Notes: generated from the letters alone by a model not told the origin. DNA of 64,000 bases from Methanosarcina sp. KYL-1 (GCF_024372725.1 NZ_VOUA01000019.1:1-64000), one strand, 5' to 3'. Positions 9,395 through 16,925 are shown, counted from the first letter of the stretch. Made by a program: numbers and translations.

Positions 9395-10066
9395 ATGTCT
9401 GAGTCTGCCTGGAAAGAAATTGCCGGGAAAAATATCCCCTCCAGTCTTGAACTATACCCGATACTCTACGATTACCTTGAAAGCGGCTGCCGAGTCCTGG
9501 ACATCGGCTGCGGTTTTGGGAAAATCAGTTTCCAGCTTGCTTCCCGGGGTTATGCCGTTACAGGAGTCGACCTGAACGAGGAAGGCATTGAAATCGCTGA
9601 GGATGCTGCAAAAAGCCTGAATCCGGCTGGGAGACCGGGGTTCAGGGTAGGGGATGCATCCGAACTGCCGTTTCCGGAAGGGGAGTTTGACGCAGCGATC
9701 ATGCAGGCGTTTTTGACCACTATTGTGGGAAATGAAAAGAGACGCCGTGTCATGCGGGAAGCCTGCCGCATCTTAAAGCCCGGAGGATGGCTTTATCTTG
9801 CGGAATTCGGGCAGAACTGGCACATCGAACTTTACAGGGAACGCTACCTGAAGGACTTTCCAGTCACGAAAGAAGAGGGCTCTTTCCTTGCCAGGAACCC
9901 GGATACAGGGGAAGTCGAGTTCACTGCACACCATTTTTCTGAAAAGGAACTTGTGTTTCTTTTAGTTGAAAACGGGTTTGAACTCGACTACTTTAAGGTT
10001 GAGGAGTTCAGCACCCGGACGGGGAACAGGGTGAACGGGTTTGTAATTCTTGCTAAAAAAGTTTGA
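9395..10066 (+). CDS. Class I SAM-dependent methyltransferase
   Basis: A compact Rossmann-type methyltransferase of the Methyltransf_11/25 group. Motif I is VLDIGCGFGKISFQLA (residues ~35-50), motif II the acidic VTGVDLNEEGIEIAE, followed by VGDASELPFPEGEFDAAIM and the post-motif ILKPGGWLYLAEFGQ. The substrate cannot be told from sequence. TTG-ATG codons are adjacent at 9392-9397 and I take the ATG. No ribosome site is visible and a TATA-like GTTATTTATTT at 9363-9373 stands ~27 bases before it, so the mRNA is probably leaderless. It sits between the two paralogous secreted-protein genes but has its own promoter. Confidence 0.85.
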   Translation: MSESAWKEIAGKNIPSSLELYPILYDYLESGCRVLDIGCGFGKISFQLASRGYAVTGVDLNEEGIEIAEDAAKSLNPAGRPGFRVGDASELPFPEGEFDAAIMQAFLTTIVGNEKRRRVMREACRILKPGGWLYLAEFGQNWHIELYRERYLKDFPVTKEEGSFLARNPDTGEVEFTAHHFSEKELVFLLVENGFELDYFKVEEFSTRTGNRVNGFVILAKKV

Positions 10067-10446
10067 TCAACCTTCCCTCAGTGCAGCGTCCTGTTTACGG
10101 CTTTTTTCTTATCCTTGTAATAATGTATCTTTATCATAAATTAAAATATATATGCAGTATTCGTGCCTGATTATCGCATATTATACGTCCTAAACAGCTA
10201 ATGCCTACTAATTTTTAATTTAAAGTTTTCTTAATCTTTTATCACGAAATATGAAGTATTACAAAGTTTTAAAATCATTTTTCATATTTTTGTCCAGCAC
10301 GGTTTAAAAAAGTATATTTATATTTTCTCTTTTCCTAGGGGGTTTTGATCACGGCTTACTGCCCTGCTCATATGTAATTGATAAAAAATGGAAATTAAAA
10401 AATGGAACTGAAAACGGAAATTAAAAAAGGAAAAAAGGTGGAAAAA
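10067..10446. other. AT-rich promoter spacer
   Basis: No gene seen. Contains the TATA sequence GTATATTTATATT at 10312-10324, identical over 13 bases to that at 8501-8513. Confidence 0.5.
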
Positions 10447-10887
10447 ATGAACCTGAATGGGAAATCAATAGTAAAGGTTGTGGCATCGGTTTCTGCTGTC
10501 CTTATGTTGTTTACGTTGCTTCCTTTTGGAGCCTCTGCTGTAGCAGAGATGAATGAATCCCGCTCTGGAGAATGTTGTGGTGAATGTAATACTATCTGTG
10601 TCAGGAACTGCACCGAAGACAGCAATATGTTTTCTGGCTCTAACGGTGTTGGCGACTGCTTGCAGGTAAGGACCCGCACATGTGACTGTGACCCGGAAGA
10701 CTCTGAAGTAAGCCTTGCTGCAGACCAGATGCAGGATCGTACCGGAGAATGCGACTGCGACTGTGGCTGCGACTGCGAAGGAGACCGGACGCAAGACCAG
10801 ACTCAGGGCAAAGACCAGACCCTGGATCAAAAACCTACACAGATCCGTACCAGAGACTGTGACGGAGATTGTGCCAATCAGGTTTAA
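10447..10887 (+). CDS. Small secreted Cys-rich protein (paralogue of 8608-8922)
   Basis: 146 residues. The signal peptide MNLNGKSIVKVVASVSAVLM, then LFTLLPFGASA, is closely related to that of the gene at 8608. The mature part has 15 cysteines in clusters: ECCGECNTICVRNC, RTCDCDPED, ECDCDCGCDCEGD and a final DCDGDC, with Q/T/D repeats (DRTQDQTQGKDQT) between. Alternating Cys-Asp runs suggest metal binding or a heavily disulphide-bonded exported protein; that is inference. A longer frame begins at 10402, but AAGGTGG just before 10447 and the alignment of signal peptides fix this start. No known domain recognised. Confidence 0.75.
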   Translation: MNLNGKSIVKVVASVSAVLMLFTLLPFGASAVAEMNESRSGECCGECNTICVRNCTEDSNMFSGSNGVGDCLQVRTRTCDCDPEDSEVSLAADQMQDRTGECDCDCGCDCEGDRTQDQTQGKDQTLDQKPTQIRTRDCDGDCANQV

Positions 10888-11105
10888 TTACAAAAGTAAT
10901 GACGTAAATTTTGCCTGGAAATAGATGGAAGGCTGGTCGTGAGGGCAGCTCCTGAATATAATAAGCTAGTCCTGTTTGCCAAATGTGCAAGACTGGAAGA
11001 ACAGGCTTTTTACAAGATCAATCAGTTGCCTGTCCTCATCATTAGCTTTTTACTGTCTGTTTTTACTGTTCTTGAGTTTTTGATAGACCCGGTTTTCACT
11101 CTTTC

Positions 11106-11669
11106 TCATCCTTTCTTTATCCTGGACATTACGTTCTGGGTTACCAGTTTTTCGTACTTTTTCCAGCTGTTATCATCAATTTCGGGCATGGAGAGTTCCG
11201 GGGTTTCACCTCTTTCATTCCCGCTGCAGGAATCTATCGCTTTCTGGATTGTACCCGGGTCTGTGGTTCCCACAAGATCGATGACCTTGATTTCCCGAAG
11301 GAAACGGGAGATTGCAGTCGACGGGATTTCGTTCAGGTAAGGGATTACAGCTTCTGATCCGACAATCTTTCTTGACCCGCCAAACGTCGAAACTCCATTT
11401 TCTGCAAGTGCCAGCAGCGACTGTCCGGCAAAATGCTCGCTCTCTCTCCCGCAGACGATCAGAAAACTGATCTTCGGGTTCGAAAGCACATTTACTATTA
11501 CTTTTTCAATCCCGAAATTTTCCGTAAAACAGGTCCCACATATAGCATAGTTTTTGAGGTCCCAGGCCCTGTAGTCAGACGTGAGGGTCACAACAGCTAC
11601 AGGAGAACTCGGGTCTCCTATCATATAATCACCGGAAGTTACAGGCCATTCCATTGTCTCACTCTGCAT
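11106..11669 (-). CDS. Stand-alone soluble MtrA-like corrinoid protein
   Basis: Homologue of subunit A of tetrahydromethanopterin:coenzyme M methyltransferase, the corrinoid carrier of the sodium-pumping Mtr complex. Family motifs are in order: EWPVTSGDYMIGDPSSPVAV (residues ~6-25), CFTENFGIEKVIVNVLSNP (~47-65), FLIVCGRESEHFAGQSL (~69-85). His79 in ESEHFAGQ aligns with the axial cobalt-ligand His of MtrA. The C-terminus is hydrophilic and lacks the membrane helix of true MtrA, and no other mtr gene is nearby. It is therefore probably a soluble methyl/corrinoid carrier used elsewhere. The reverse complement of CTTTATATCTCAC (11686-11698) gives a TATA box ~25 bases upstream, so the start at 11669 may be leaderless. 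Confidence 0.82.
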   Translation of the reverse strand: MQSETMEWPVTSGDYMIGDPSSPVAVVTLTSDYRAWDLKNYAICGTCFTENFGIEKVIVNVLSNPKISFLIVCGRESEHFAGQSLLALAENGVSTFGGSRKIVGSEAVIPYLNEIPSTAISRFLREIKVIDLVGTTDPGTIQKAIDSCSGNERGETPELSMPEIDDNSWKKYEKLVTQNVMSRIKKG

Positions 11670-11715
11670 CTCTCTTCTTTTCTTCCTTTATATCTCACTT
11701 CATGCTTTTCTTCTT

Positions 11716-11812
11716 ATTTTTTTCTTATTTTCCTTCTTATTTTCCCTCTTATTTTCCTTCTTATTTTCCTTCTTATTTTCCTTCTTATTTTCCTTCTTAT
11801 TTTTCTTCATGT
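11716..11812 (+). repeat. 12-bp pyrimidine tandem repeat (CTTATTTTCCTT)
   Basis: About eight copies of a 12-base unit of the type TTATTTTCCTTC with few substitutions. It lies just before the first zinc-protein transcription unit; three other units in this array have similar pyrimidine repeats nearby. Confidence 0.75.
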
Positions 11813-11973
11813 ATCACTTTATACCCGGCAGAAGGTTTTCGGATTTTTTATTAATTTTTGATGAAAAAGCTTTTTTTCTCTTTTTCATATTTAAAGCTCT
11901 ATTAGTAGCTTATTCGTATTTTTAAGGGATAATCGGGGTTTATGCTGTATTTTTGGACATTTTGGATTAGTTT

Positions 11974-12121
11974 CATATATATTGACCGTAGTATTATGAA
12001 AGAGTAAAAATAATGTGACGTATAATCAGTTATTAAAAACTCCATTTTTGTTTTTAAATAACGAATTATATCCGAGCTTATTTTTATGGTATCCGTATCC
12101 GCAGAGCGGAGGTGAACAGAA
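11974..12121 (+). promoter_or_regulatory. Promoter and conserved structured 5' leader, zinc-protein copy 1
   Basis: TATA box CATATATATT at 11974-11983, expected start near 12005, leader ~117 nt. Hairpin 1: TTAAAAAC (12033-12040) pairs with GTTTTTAA (12050-12057). Hairpin 2: CCGC (12099-12102) pairs with GCGG (12106-12109) around an AGA loop. The perfect ribosome site GGAGGTGA at 12108-12115 starts inside that stem. The same layout precedes the three paralogues. Confidence 0.7.
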
Positions 12122-12334
12122 ATGGGTTTTAATGACAGAGGAAACAACTTCCGGGGAAACAATAACAATAACAACAACCGTAGGAATTTCCGGGGCAATG
12201 ATAACAGAGGACCGAGGGAAATGCACAACGTCATCTGTTCTGACTGCGGAGTGGAGACTCAGGTCCCCTTCAAGCCAACCGAAGGTCGTCCGGTGTACTG
12301 CAGGGACTGCCTGCCCAGCCACAGGAAATTCTAA
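12122..12334 (+). CDS. CxxC-x17-CxxC zinc protein, copy 1
   Basis: 70 residues. The C-terminal half is CSDCGVETQVPFKPTEGRP followed by VYCRDCLPSHRKF: two CxxC pairs exactly 17 residues apart, a treble-clef-like zinc site known from Methanosarcina proteins (the CxxC-x17-CxxC family). The N-terminal half is flexible and rich in Asn, Arg and Gly with RG repeats, as in RNA-binding proteins. The polyasparagine run (seven N in RGNNNNNNNRR) is unique to this copy. The function is unknown; RNA or ribosome binding is a guess supported by composition and by the aIF1A neighbour 0.3 kb downstream. Confidence 0.85.
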   Translation: MGFNDRGNNFRGNNNNNNNRRNFRGNDNRGPREMHNVICSDCGVETQVPFKPTEGRPVYCRDCLPSHRKF

Positions 12335-12648
12335 GGCTTCTCAATTTTAAGTGTTTTTACTGGAAACCTTCGGAAAAAGGTTTTCCACTTACACTTATTT
12401 ATTTTCCTTCTTAATTCTTTGTCTGGTTTTCATTTCCTTTTTCTGTGAACTCTTTTGTTTTATACAATGTCTAAAAATAGAATAAAACTATAAATTATTG
12501 TAACCTTATTTATTATATTGAATTTTGCATCATTCAAAACGTGGAACTGGTTTTAAAGTGGGGAACAGGTTCCAAAAAATAAAATTGATTTTTGACATTA
12601 GACTGCCTGATAAATATATATTAATTGAACCGTAACCGAGGTATTAAC
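12335..12648. other. Spacer between zinc-protein copy 1 and aIF1A copy 1
   Basis: AT-rich, no gene. A TATA-like AAATATATATTA at 12612-12623 lies just before aIF1A copy 1. Confidence 0.5.
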
Positions 12649-12999
12649 CTGGCTAATTACAGAAGCAATCTGAGAAAGAAAAGAGCAGGATCAACCAAAT
12701 CAGCAAACTCAGCGGAAATCCCCGAAGCGACAAGGGTCCGAACCCCCCGCAGGGAAAGAAATGAGGTCCTTGCAACGGTATCGAGCTTACTCGGGTCAAA
12801 AAGGGTCACGCTGCAATGCATGGACGGGATTGTCCGAATGGGCCGAATTCCCGGTTCAAACAACAAGAAGATGTGGATCCGTGAAGGCGACATCGTAATC
12901 GCCACTCCCTGGGAAATCCAGGACACCAAAGCCGACGTAATCTGGAAATACACAAGGCCCCAGATCGAATGGCTCGAAAGAAAAGGCTACCTTAAGTAA
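12649..12999 (+). CDS. eif1A: Translation initiation factor aIF1A, copy 1
   Basis: Archaeal IF1A: an OB fold that binds the A site of the small subunit during initiation. Motifs: basic N-terminus [86 protein letters not shown]. The 116-residue length is normal. Start choice: the longer frame opens with TTG at 12625, but GAGGT at 12638-12642 stands 6 bases before CTG at 12649, giving (M)ANYRSNL. The second copy has the same GAGGA-ATTAAC-CTG arrangement, so a CTG start is likely. The two copies are nearly identical after residue ~35, suggesting recent duplication or gene conversion. Confidence 0.92.
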   Translation: MANYRSNLRKKRAGSTKSANSAEIPEATRVRTPRRERNEVLATVSSLLGSKRVTLQCMDGIVRMGRIPGSNNKKMWIREGDIVIATPWEIQDTKADVIWKYTRPQIEWLERKGYLK

Positions 13000-13447
13000 T
13001 TAATAAGGCCTTCAAAAGGGCCTCCAGTGGCTTTCAGTGGCCTTCAATAAGCCTTCAGTGGGCCTGCAAAAAGGTCTGTAAAGCAATAATATTGAGGCTT
13101 TCCACTTCTTTTACCCTTTTATGGTACATATCGTTGAATCTCATTATTTGCAAATTTCAATAGATTCTTTGTATCCCGACAGTTCCGGATCAATACAAAG
13201 CCGATTATACTGGAAATTGTCCTTAAAATGACTAAAAATTTTTATGAATATTCGGGTGAAGATTTTTCGTGAAGCCTGTCCTTTAAGTTGTCCTGTAAGG
13301 TTCCATGTTCCGATTCATTAAGTGGTCGGGCCGTTATTTTTTGCCAATTTCTTTCCATGTACACAGAGCCTCCTGACTGTGAATACTTCATATTTTTCCC
13401 CGTCTTCATGGATAATGTTTAAATAGTTTTAAGGGGATTTATCGGTA
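13000..13447. other. Gene-free spacer with short direct repeats
   Basis: 13003-13075 carries degenerate copies of GGCCTTCAGTGG. The rest is AT-rich promoter sequence for zinc-protein copy 2. No gene seen. Confidence 0.5.
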
Positions 13448-13568
13448 GCAAAAATAATGAGATATATAATCTGTTATTAAAAACTACATTTTTGTTTTTA
13501 AATAATAAATTATATAGAATCTTATTTTTAGGCAAATGATTATCCGCTGAAGCGGAGGTGAAATGAAA
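13418..13568 (+). promoter_or_regulatory. Promoter and conserved structured 5' leader, zinc-protein copy 2
   Basis: TATA-like TTTAAATA at 13418-13425, expected start near 13449, leader ~120 nt. Hairpin 1: TTAAAAAC (13477-13484)/GTTTTTAA (13494-13501). Hairpin 2: CCGC (13544-13547)/GCGG (13552-13555) with a TGAA loop, overlapping GGAGGTGA at 13554-13561. Confidence 0.72.
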
Positions 13569-13781
13569 ATGGGTTTTTATGACAGAGGAAATTCTTATCA
13601 GGGGAATAACAACCGCAGGTCTTTTGGAGGAAACGACAGAGCCCCAAGAGAAATGCACAAAGCTACTTGTTCTGACTGTGGGGTTGAGACTGAAGTGCCT
13701 TTCAAGCCGGACCCGGACAGACCTGTCTACTGCAGGGACTGCCTTCCAAACCACAGGAAGCCCAGGGATAACCGCTATTAA
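13569..13781 (+). CDS. CxxC-x17-CxxC zinc protein, copy 2
   Basis: 70 residues: an N-terminal DRGNSYQGNNNRRSFGGN tail, then CSDCGVETEVPFKPDPDRP and VYCRDCLPNHRKPRDNRY. An in-frame ATG also occurs two codons earlier at 13563, but alignment of the four leaders puts the start at 13569. The zinc half is nearly identical to copy 4 (KPDPDRP and a C-terminal RKPR-NRY), whereas copies 1 and 3 share KPTEGRP and end in HRKF. The four thus fall into two pairs. It forms a unit with aIF1A copy 2, which begins 190 bases downstream. Confidence 0.85.
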   Translation: MGFYDRGNSYQGNNNRRSFGGNDRAPREMHKATCSDCGVETEVPFKPDPDRPVYCRDCLPNHRKPRDNRY

Positions 13782-13972
13782 GTGTTAAATTGTAATTGAG
13801 TTTACATCAACACTTAATTAATTTTTTCCATTTGATTTTTTTTTGCTTGTTTTTCGGGTCGAGGTTCGCTGAACTCCGGACAGCAAAAAAAAATTTATCT
13901 CTTTCTTTGTATATCGAATCAAGCATTATACACAATAATCGGACGAAAAGAACCAATCAACGAGGAATTAAC

Positions 13973-14323
13973 CTGGCTAATTACAGAAGCAATTTGAGAA
14001 AGAAGAGAGCAGGATCAACCAGTTCATCAAATGCACCGGATAATCCGGAAGTAACAAGGGTGCGCACTCCCCGCAGAGACAGAAACGAAGTCCTGGCAAC
14101 GGTATCGAGTTTACTTGGGTCAAAAAGGGTCACACTTCAGTGCATGGACGGGATTGTCCGCATGGGCCGCATACCAGGCTCCAAAAATAAGAAGATGTGG
14201 ATCCGCGAAGGTGACATCGTCATCGCTACCCCCTGGGAAATTCAGGACTCCAAAGCCGACGTAATCTGGAAATACACAAGGCCCCAGATCGAATGGCTTG
14301 AAAGAAAAGGTTATCTGAAATAA
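13973..14323 (+). CDS. eif1A: Translation initiation factor aIF1A, copy 2
   Basis: 116 residues, the second aIF1A, with the same motifs as copy 1 ([56 protein letters not shown]). Differences cluster in the flexible N-terminal tail ([20 protein letters not shown] against [19 protein letters not shown]). The frame extends back to 13796, but those 59 codons look like intergenic sequence. GAGGA at 13962-13966 stands 6 bases before CTG 13973, as in copy 1, so I start it there. A TATA-like AAATTTATCT at 13888-13897 gives this gene its own promoter. Confidence 0.92.
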   Translation: MANYRSNLRKKRAGSTSSSNAPDNPEVTRVRTPRRDRNEVLATVSSLLGSKRVTLQCMDGIVRMGRIPGSKNKKMWIREGDIVIATPWEIQDSKADVIWKYTRPQIEWLERKGYLK

Positions 14324-14680
14324 TAATTGCAGGGTTCAGATAAAAATATGGTTTTAACCCTTAATTCGGTTATAACCTTCATCCCCTTTTAGCTTCATAA
14401 CCGCAAAATCCATCTAATTGAGCAAACTGAAGGCCTTTTTAAGCACGATCATAATAAGTGGAAAAACGCTTCATATTTCCAGTTTCTCCATTCTTCAGTT
14501 TCTCCATTCTTCAGTTTCTCCATTCTTCAGTTTCTCCATTCTTCAGTTTCTCCATTCTTCAGTTTCTCCATTCTTCAGTTTCTCCATTCTTCAGTTTCTC
14601 CATTCTTCAGTTTCTCCCCTATTTCATTTTCCCTGTGCTTCCCCTCTACTTCTCTTCGTTTTCATTTTTTGTGGGATACC
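14324..14680. other. Gene-free spacer with a 16-bp tandem repeat
   Basis: Apart from the tandem repeat at 14484-14615 no feature is seen. Frames through it translate the repeat only. Confidence 0.6.
14484..14618 (+). repeat. 16-bp tandem repeat (CTCCATTCTTCAGTTT)
   Basis: Eight near-perfect copies spaced exactly 16 bases apart. The period is not a multiple of three, which argues against coding. Confidence 0.9.
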
Positions 14681-14830
14681 TTTATATTGTATTAGCGTCT
14701 GGTATCAGCATTAAAAATAATGAGACATATAATCTGTTATTAAAAACTCATTTTTGTTTTTAATATATAAATTATATAATATCTTATTTTTAAGCTATTG
14801 ACTATCCGCTGAAGCGGAGGTGAAACGAAA
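14681..14830 (+). promoter_or_regulatory. Promoter and conserved structured 5' leader, zinc-protein copy 3
   Basis: TATA TTTATATT at 14681-14688, expected start near 14710, leader ~120 nt. Hairpin 1: TTAAAAAC (14740-14747)/GTTTTTAA (14756-14763). Hairpin 2: CCGC (14806-14809)/GCGG (14814-14817) with a TGAA loop, overlapping GGAGGTGA at 14816-14823. Confidence 0.72.
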
Positions 14831-15043
14831 ATGGCTTTTAATGACAGAAGAGGTAACAGTAACAACTTCAGAGGCAACAACTCCCGCGGAGGAAGCGGAG
14901 GTTTCCGTGGCAACACCGGACCAAGGGAAATGACCAAAGTGACCTGTTCGGACTGCGGTGTTGAAACCGAGGTACCGTTCAAGCCAACCGAAGGACGCCC
15001 GGTATACTGCAGGGATTGCCTTCCTAACCACAGGAAATTCTAA
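14831..15043 (+). CDS. CxxC-x17-CxxC zinc protein, copy 3
   Basis: 70 residues. The N-terminus is an RGG-like tail (SNNFRGNNSRGGSGGFRGN). The C-terminus is CSDCGVETEVPFKPTEGRP and VYCRDCLPNHRKF, closest to copy 1. No aIF1A follows this copy; the next gene is zinc-protein copy 4. The ribosome site GGAGGTGA is 7 bases before the ATG. Confidence 0.85.
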   Translation: MAFNDRRGNSNNFRGNNSRGGSGGFRGNTGPREMTKVTCSDCGVETEVPFKPTEGRPVYCRDCLPNHRKF

Positions 15044-15411
15044 AGATAATCGGTATTAAGTGTTACATGTAATTGAGTTTACATTAACGCTTAATTCACC
15101 TTTCTCTTTTTCTTTTGTTCTCTCTGTTTGTTCTCTCTGTTTGTTCTCTCTGTTTGTTCTCTCTGTTTGTTCTCTCTGTTTGTTCTCTCTGTTTGTTCCT
15201 TGCGTTTTTTGATGGTCCAATCTTCCCGGGCTCTGGGAGTGAACCTGCGGCATGATGCGGGCCTGGTATTGCCGATGGTGAAAGGACGGGGGTACATATT
15301 GATGAGGGCAGGGCATATTTTCATCAATGCGGGGGTTTGAGGGCAGCATTTGCATGCTGGAGATTTCAAAAAAGTATGTTTTTGTCCGGTTTTCGGGAAT
15401 TTTATGGGATA
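15044..15411. other. Gene-free spacer with a 13-bp tandem repeat
   Basis: Holds the 13-bp repeat at 15117-15196; the rest shows no supported gene. Frames on both strands here are short and low in complexity. Confidence 0.55.
15117..15196 (+). repeat. 13-bp tandem repeat (TTCTCTCTGTTTG)
   Basis: Six contiguous copies of a 13-base pyrimidine-rich unit. Neither the sequence nor the period matches the neighbouring arrays at 11716 and 14484, so each arose separately. Confidence 0.9.
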
Positions 15412-15563
15412 TATTTATATAATTTGGTTGTGTACTACGCATACTAAAAATAAAGAGACGTATGGTCTGTTATTAAAAACTAATTTCTGTTTTTAATCAA
15501 AGGCTTCTATACAATCTTATTTTTAAGCTAATGACTATCCGCTTAAGCGGAGGTGAAAAGAAA
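15412..15563 (+). promoter_or_regulatory. Promoter and conserved structured 5' leader, zinc-protein copy 4
   Basis: TATA TATTTATATAAT at 15412-15423, expected start near 15442, leader ~120 nt. Hairpin 1: TTAAAAAC (15473-15480)/GTTTTTAA (15489-15496). Hairpin 2: CCGC (15539-15542)/GCGG (15547-15550) with a TTAA loop, overlapping GGAGGTGA at 15549-15556. The loops differ between copies while the stems are invariant. Confidence 0.72.
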
Positions 15564-15761
15564 ATGGCCTTTAACGACAGAAACAACTTCAGAGGAAACA
15601 GTCCCAGAGGAGGTTTCGGAGGTCCTAAGGAAATGCACAAAGCAACCTGTTCAGACTGCGGTGCAGAAACCGAAGTGCCTTTCAAGCCGGATCCGGACAG
15701 ACCTGTTTACTGCAGAGACTGCCTCCCGAACCACAGGAAACCCAGAGAAAACCGCTACTAA
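15564..15761 (+). CDS. CxxC-x17-CxxC zinc protein, copy 4
   Basis: 65 residues, the shortest copy: NNFRGNSPRGGFGGPKEM, then CSDCGAETEVPFKPDPDRP and VYCRDCLPNHRKPRENRY. It is closest to copy 2. The ATG at 15564 follows GGAGGTGA by 7 bases; a longer frame from 15531 runs through the leader hairpin and is not real. Confidence 0.85.
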   Translation: MAFNDRNNFRGNSPRGGFGGPKEMHKATCSDCGAETEVPFKPDPDRPVYCRDCLPNHRKPRENRY

Positions 15762-16431
15762 TTCCTGATTGAGCCAGCAGAGTTGCTAATTGTAACAGTA
15801 CGCTGTCCTTTTCACTCGTTGCGCTCGCTCAAGCGGACTTCTAATTTTCCATTTTCCCAATTTTTCCCTTTATTTATTTTTTTTGTTTGTTTCTTTGTTT
15901 GTTTCTTTGTTTTTCGTCTGTTTCTACGTTTACTTATTTCTGCGTGATTTCATGTTACTCTGTGTGTTATATCGGGGAGTATCTATGATGGTAATTTGAG
16001 GATTCGAGTCAATATTTCCTTGAGTTCGGTGTCCTGTCTTTTCTATCTTCCTTATTTTTTGCCTTCCTGCACAGTTACATTCTTTTTTATTCGGAGTTAT
16101 AACTTTTTATTTTTTCACTTTAATATCTTTTGGCAAGATTTATTTATCATTTAGTAATGTATTCGATCAATTGAAATGTATAAATATGATCATCACTTAT
16201 TATTATTCTGTTTCCGGTTAATCTGAATTTATCAGAATATGATGGGGGTTGTAGATGTGCTGTTGAAGTATGTGTTGTTGAAGCATGTGCGGTTAGAATG
16301 GAGGCAGTGAACATTCTTTGGCCTGATTTTATTTTTACAGTATCGGCTAATTTACTATAATCTTTCATCGGGGTTAATCAAATCTTTACAGGGGAAACAA
16401 TGTTATTTTTCTAATACAGGGGTGATTTCTT
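15762..16431. other. Gene-free spacer, about 0.67 kb
   Basis: At 15813-15841 there is an inverted copy of a GAGCG-type element also seen near 42660 and 43093. 15871-15910 is a TTTGTTTC-type 8-base repeat. The rest is AT-rich. A 73-codon minus-strand frame (16147-16368) has no ribosome site and is not supported. Confidence 0.5.
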
Positions 16432-16872
16432 ATGGGAAGTTTGGGTAAAACACTTGTTGGTGTAGGTATTTTCTCTTTTGTTCTGCCACTTTTCGGATTC
16501 CAGTTCGTTATCGTTGATATCTTTGGTGAGGCATGGCCGCTTGCTTCGGTTGGATTCATTCTTCTTGGCGGGTTCATGATGTTTCAAAGTTCAGCCCGGG
16601 AAAAGGAGGCAATTAATAATCTGGTTGCCCTGACGCCAAAGGACTATGCAGGCTGGTGCGACAAAGGGGATTTACTTTTCCAGATCGGAAAAAAAGAAGA
16701 GGCAATAAAGGCTTATGACCAGGCTATAAGATTAAAGCCTGACTTTGCCGAAGCCTGGTATAACAAAAGTGCTGCACTTGCTTCCGTCGGGAAGGTCGAT
16801 GATGCTGTTGAAGCCCGGAACAGGGCCCTGAAGTTAAAACCGGAGCTGAACCGGAATGACGTCTCGCAGTGA
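16432..16872 (+). CDS. Membrane-anchored TPR protein
   Basis: 146 residues. Two hydrophobic helices (~5-28 and ~35-53) anchor the protein. Two tetratricopeptide repeats follow: DYAGWCDKGDLLFQIGKKEE with AIKAYDQAIRLKP (~68-100), and DFAEAWYNKSAALASVGKVD with DAVEARNRALKLKP (~101-135). TPRs bind other proteins; the partner is unknown. A ribosome site GGGGTGA lies 6 bases before the ATG. A hairpin at 16897-16921 ends the unit. Confidence 0.82.
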   Translation: MGSLGKTLVGVGIFSFVLPLFGFQFVIVDIFGEAWPLASVGFILLGGFMMFQSSAREKEAINNLVALTPKDYAGWCDKGDLLFQIGKKEEAIKAYDQAIRLKPDFAEAWYNKSAALASVGKVDDAVEARNRALKLKPELNRNDVSQ

Positions 16873-16896
16873 ACTTTTCTCGCAATGAACTTTTTT

Positions 16897-16925
16897 GCTG
16901 AACCTCTTTAGTTCAGCAAGTTCTT
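16897..16925 (+). terminator. Terminator hairpin after the TPR gene
   Basis: TTGCTGAAC-CTCTTTA-GTTCAGCAA is a perfect 9-bp stem, followed by GTTCTTTTTAA. Confidence 0.6.

Larger units (their letters stand above)
11670..12121. other. Spacer: pyrimidine tandem repeat, promoter and leader of the first zinc-protein gene
   Basis: 11700-11815 is a C/T-rich tandem array. 11974-11983 is the TATA box and 12005-12121 the conserved leader of the zinc-protein gene. Confidence 0.6.

Noticed and set aside
10939-11340. 133-codon plus-strand ORF
   Set aside because: Mostly antisense to the MtrA-like gene; no ribosome site and no recognisable domain.
14418-14763. Overlapping plus-strand ORFs of ~100 codons
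   Set aside because: They translate the 16-bp tandem repeat in successive frames and lack signals.
16147-16368. 73-codon minus-strand ORF
   Set aside because: No ribosome site, no family and biased composition (Ala/Ser/Thr/His) from AT-rich spacer.
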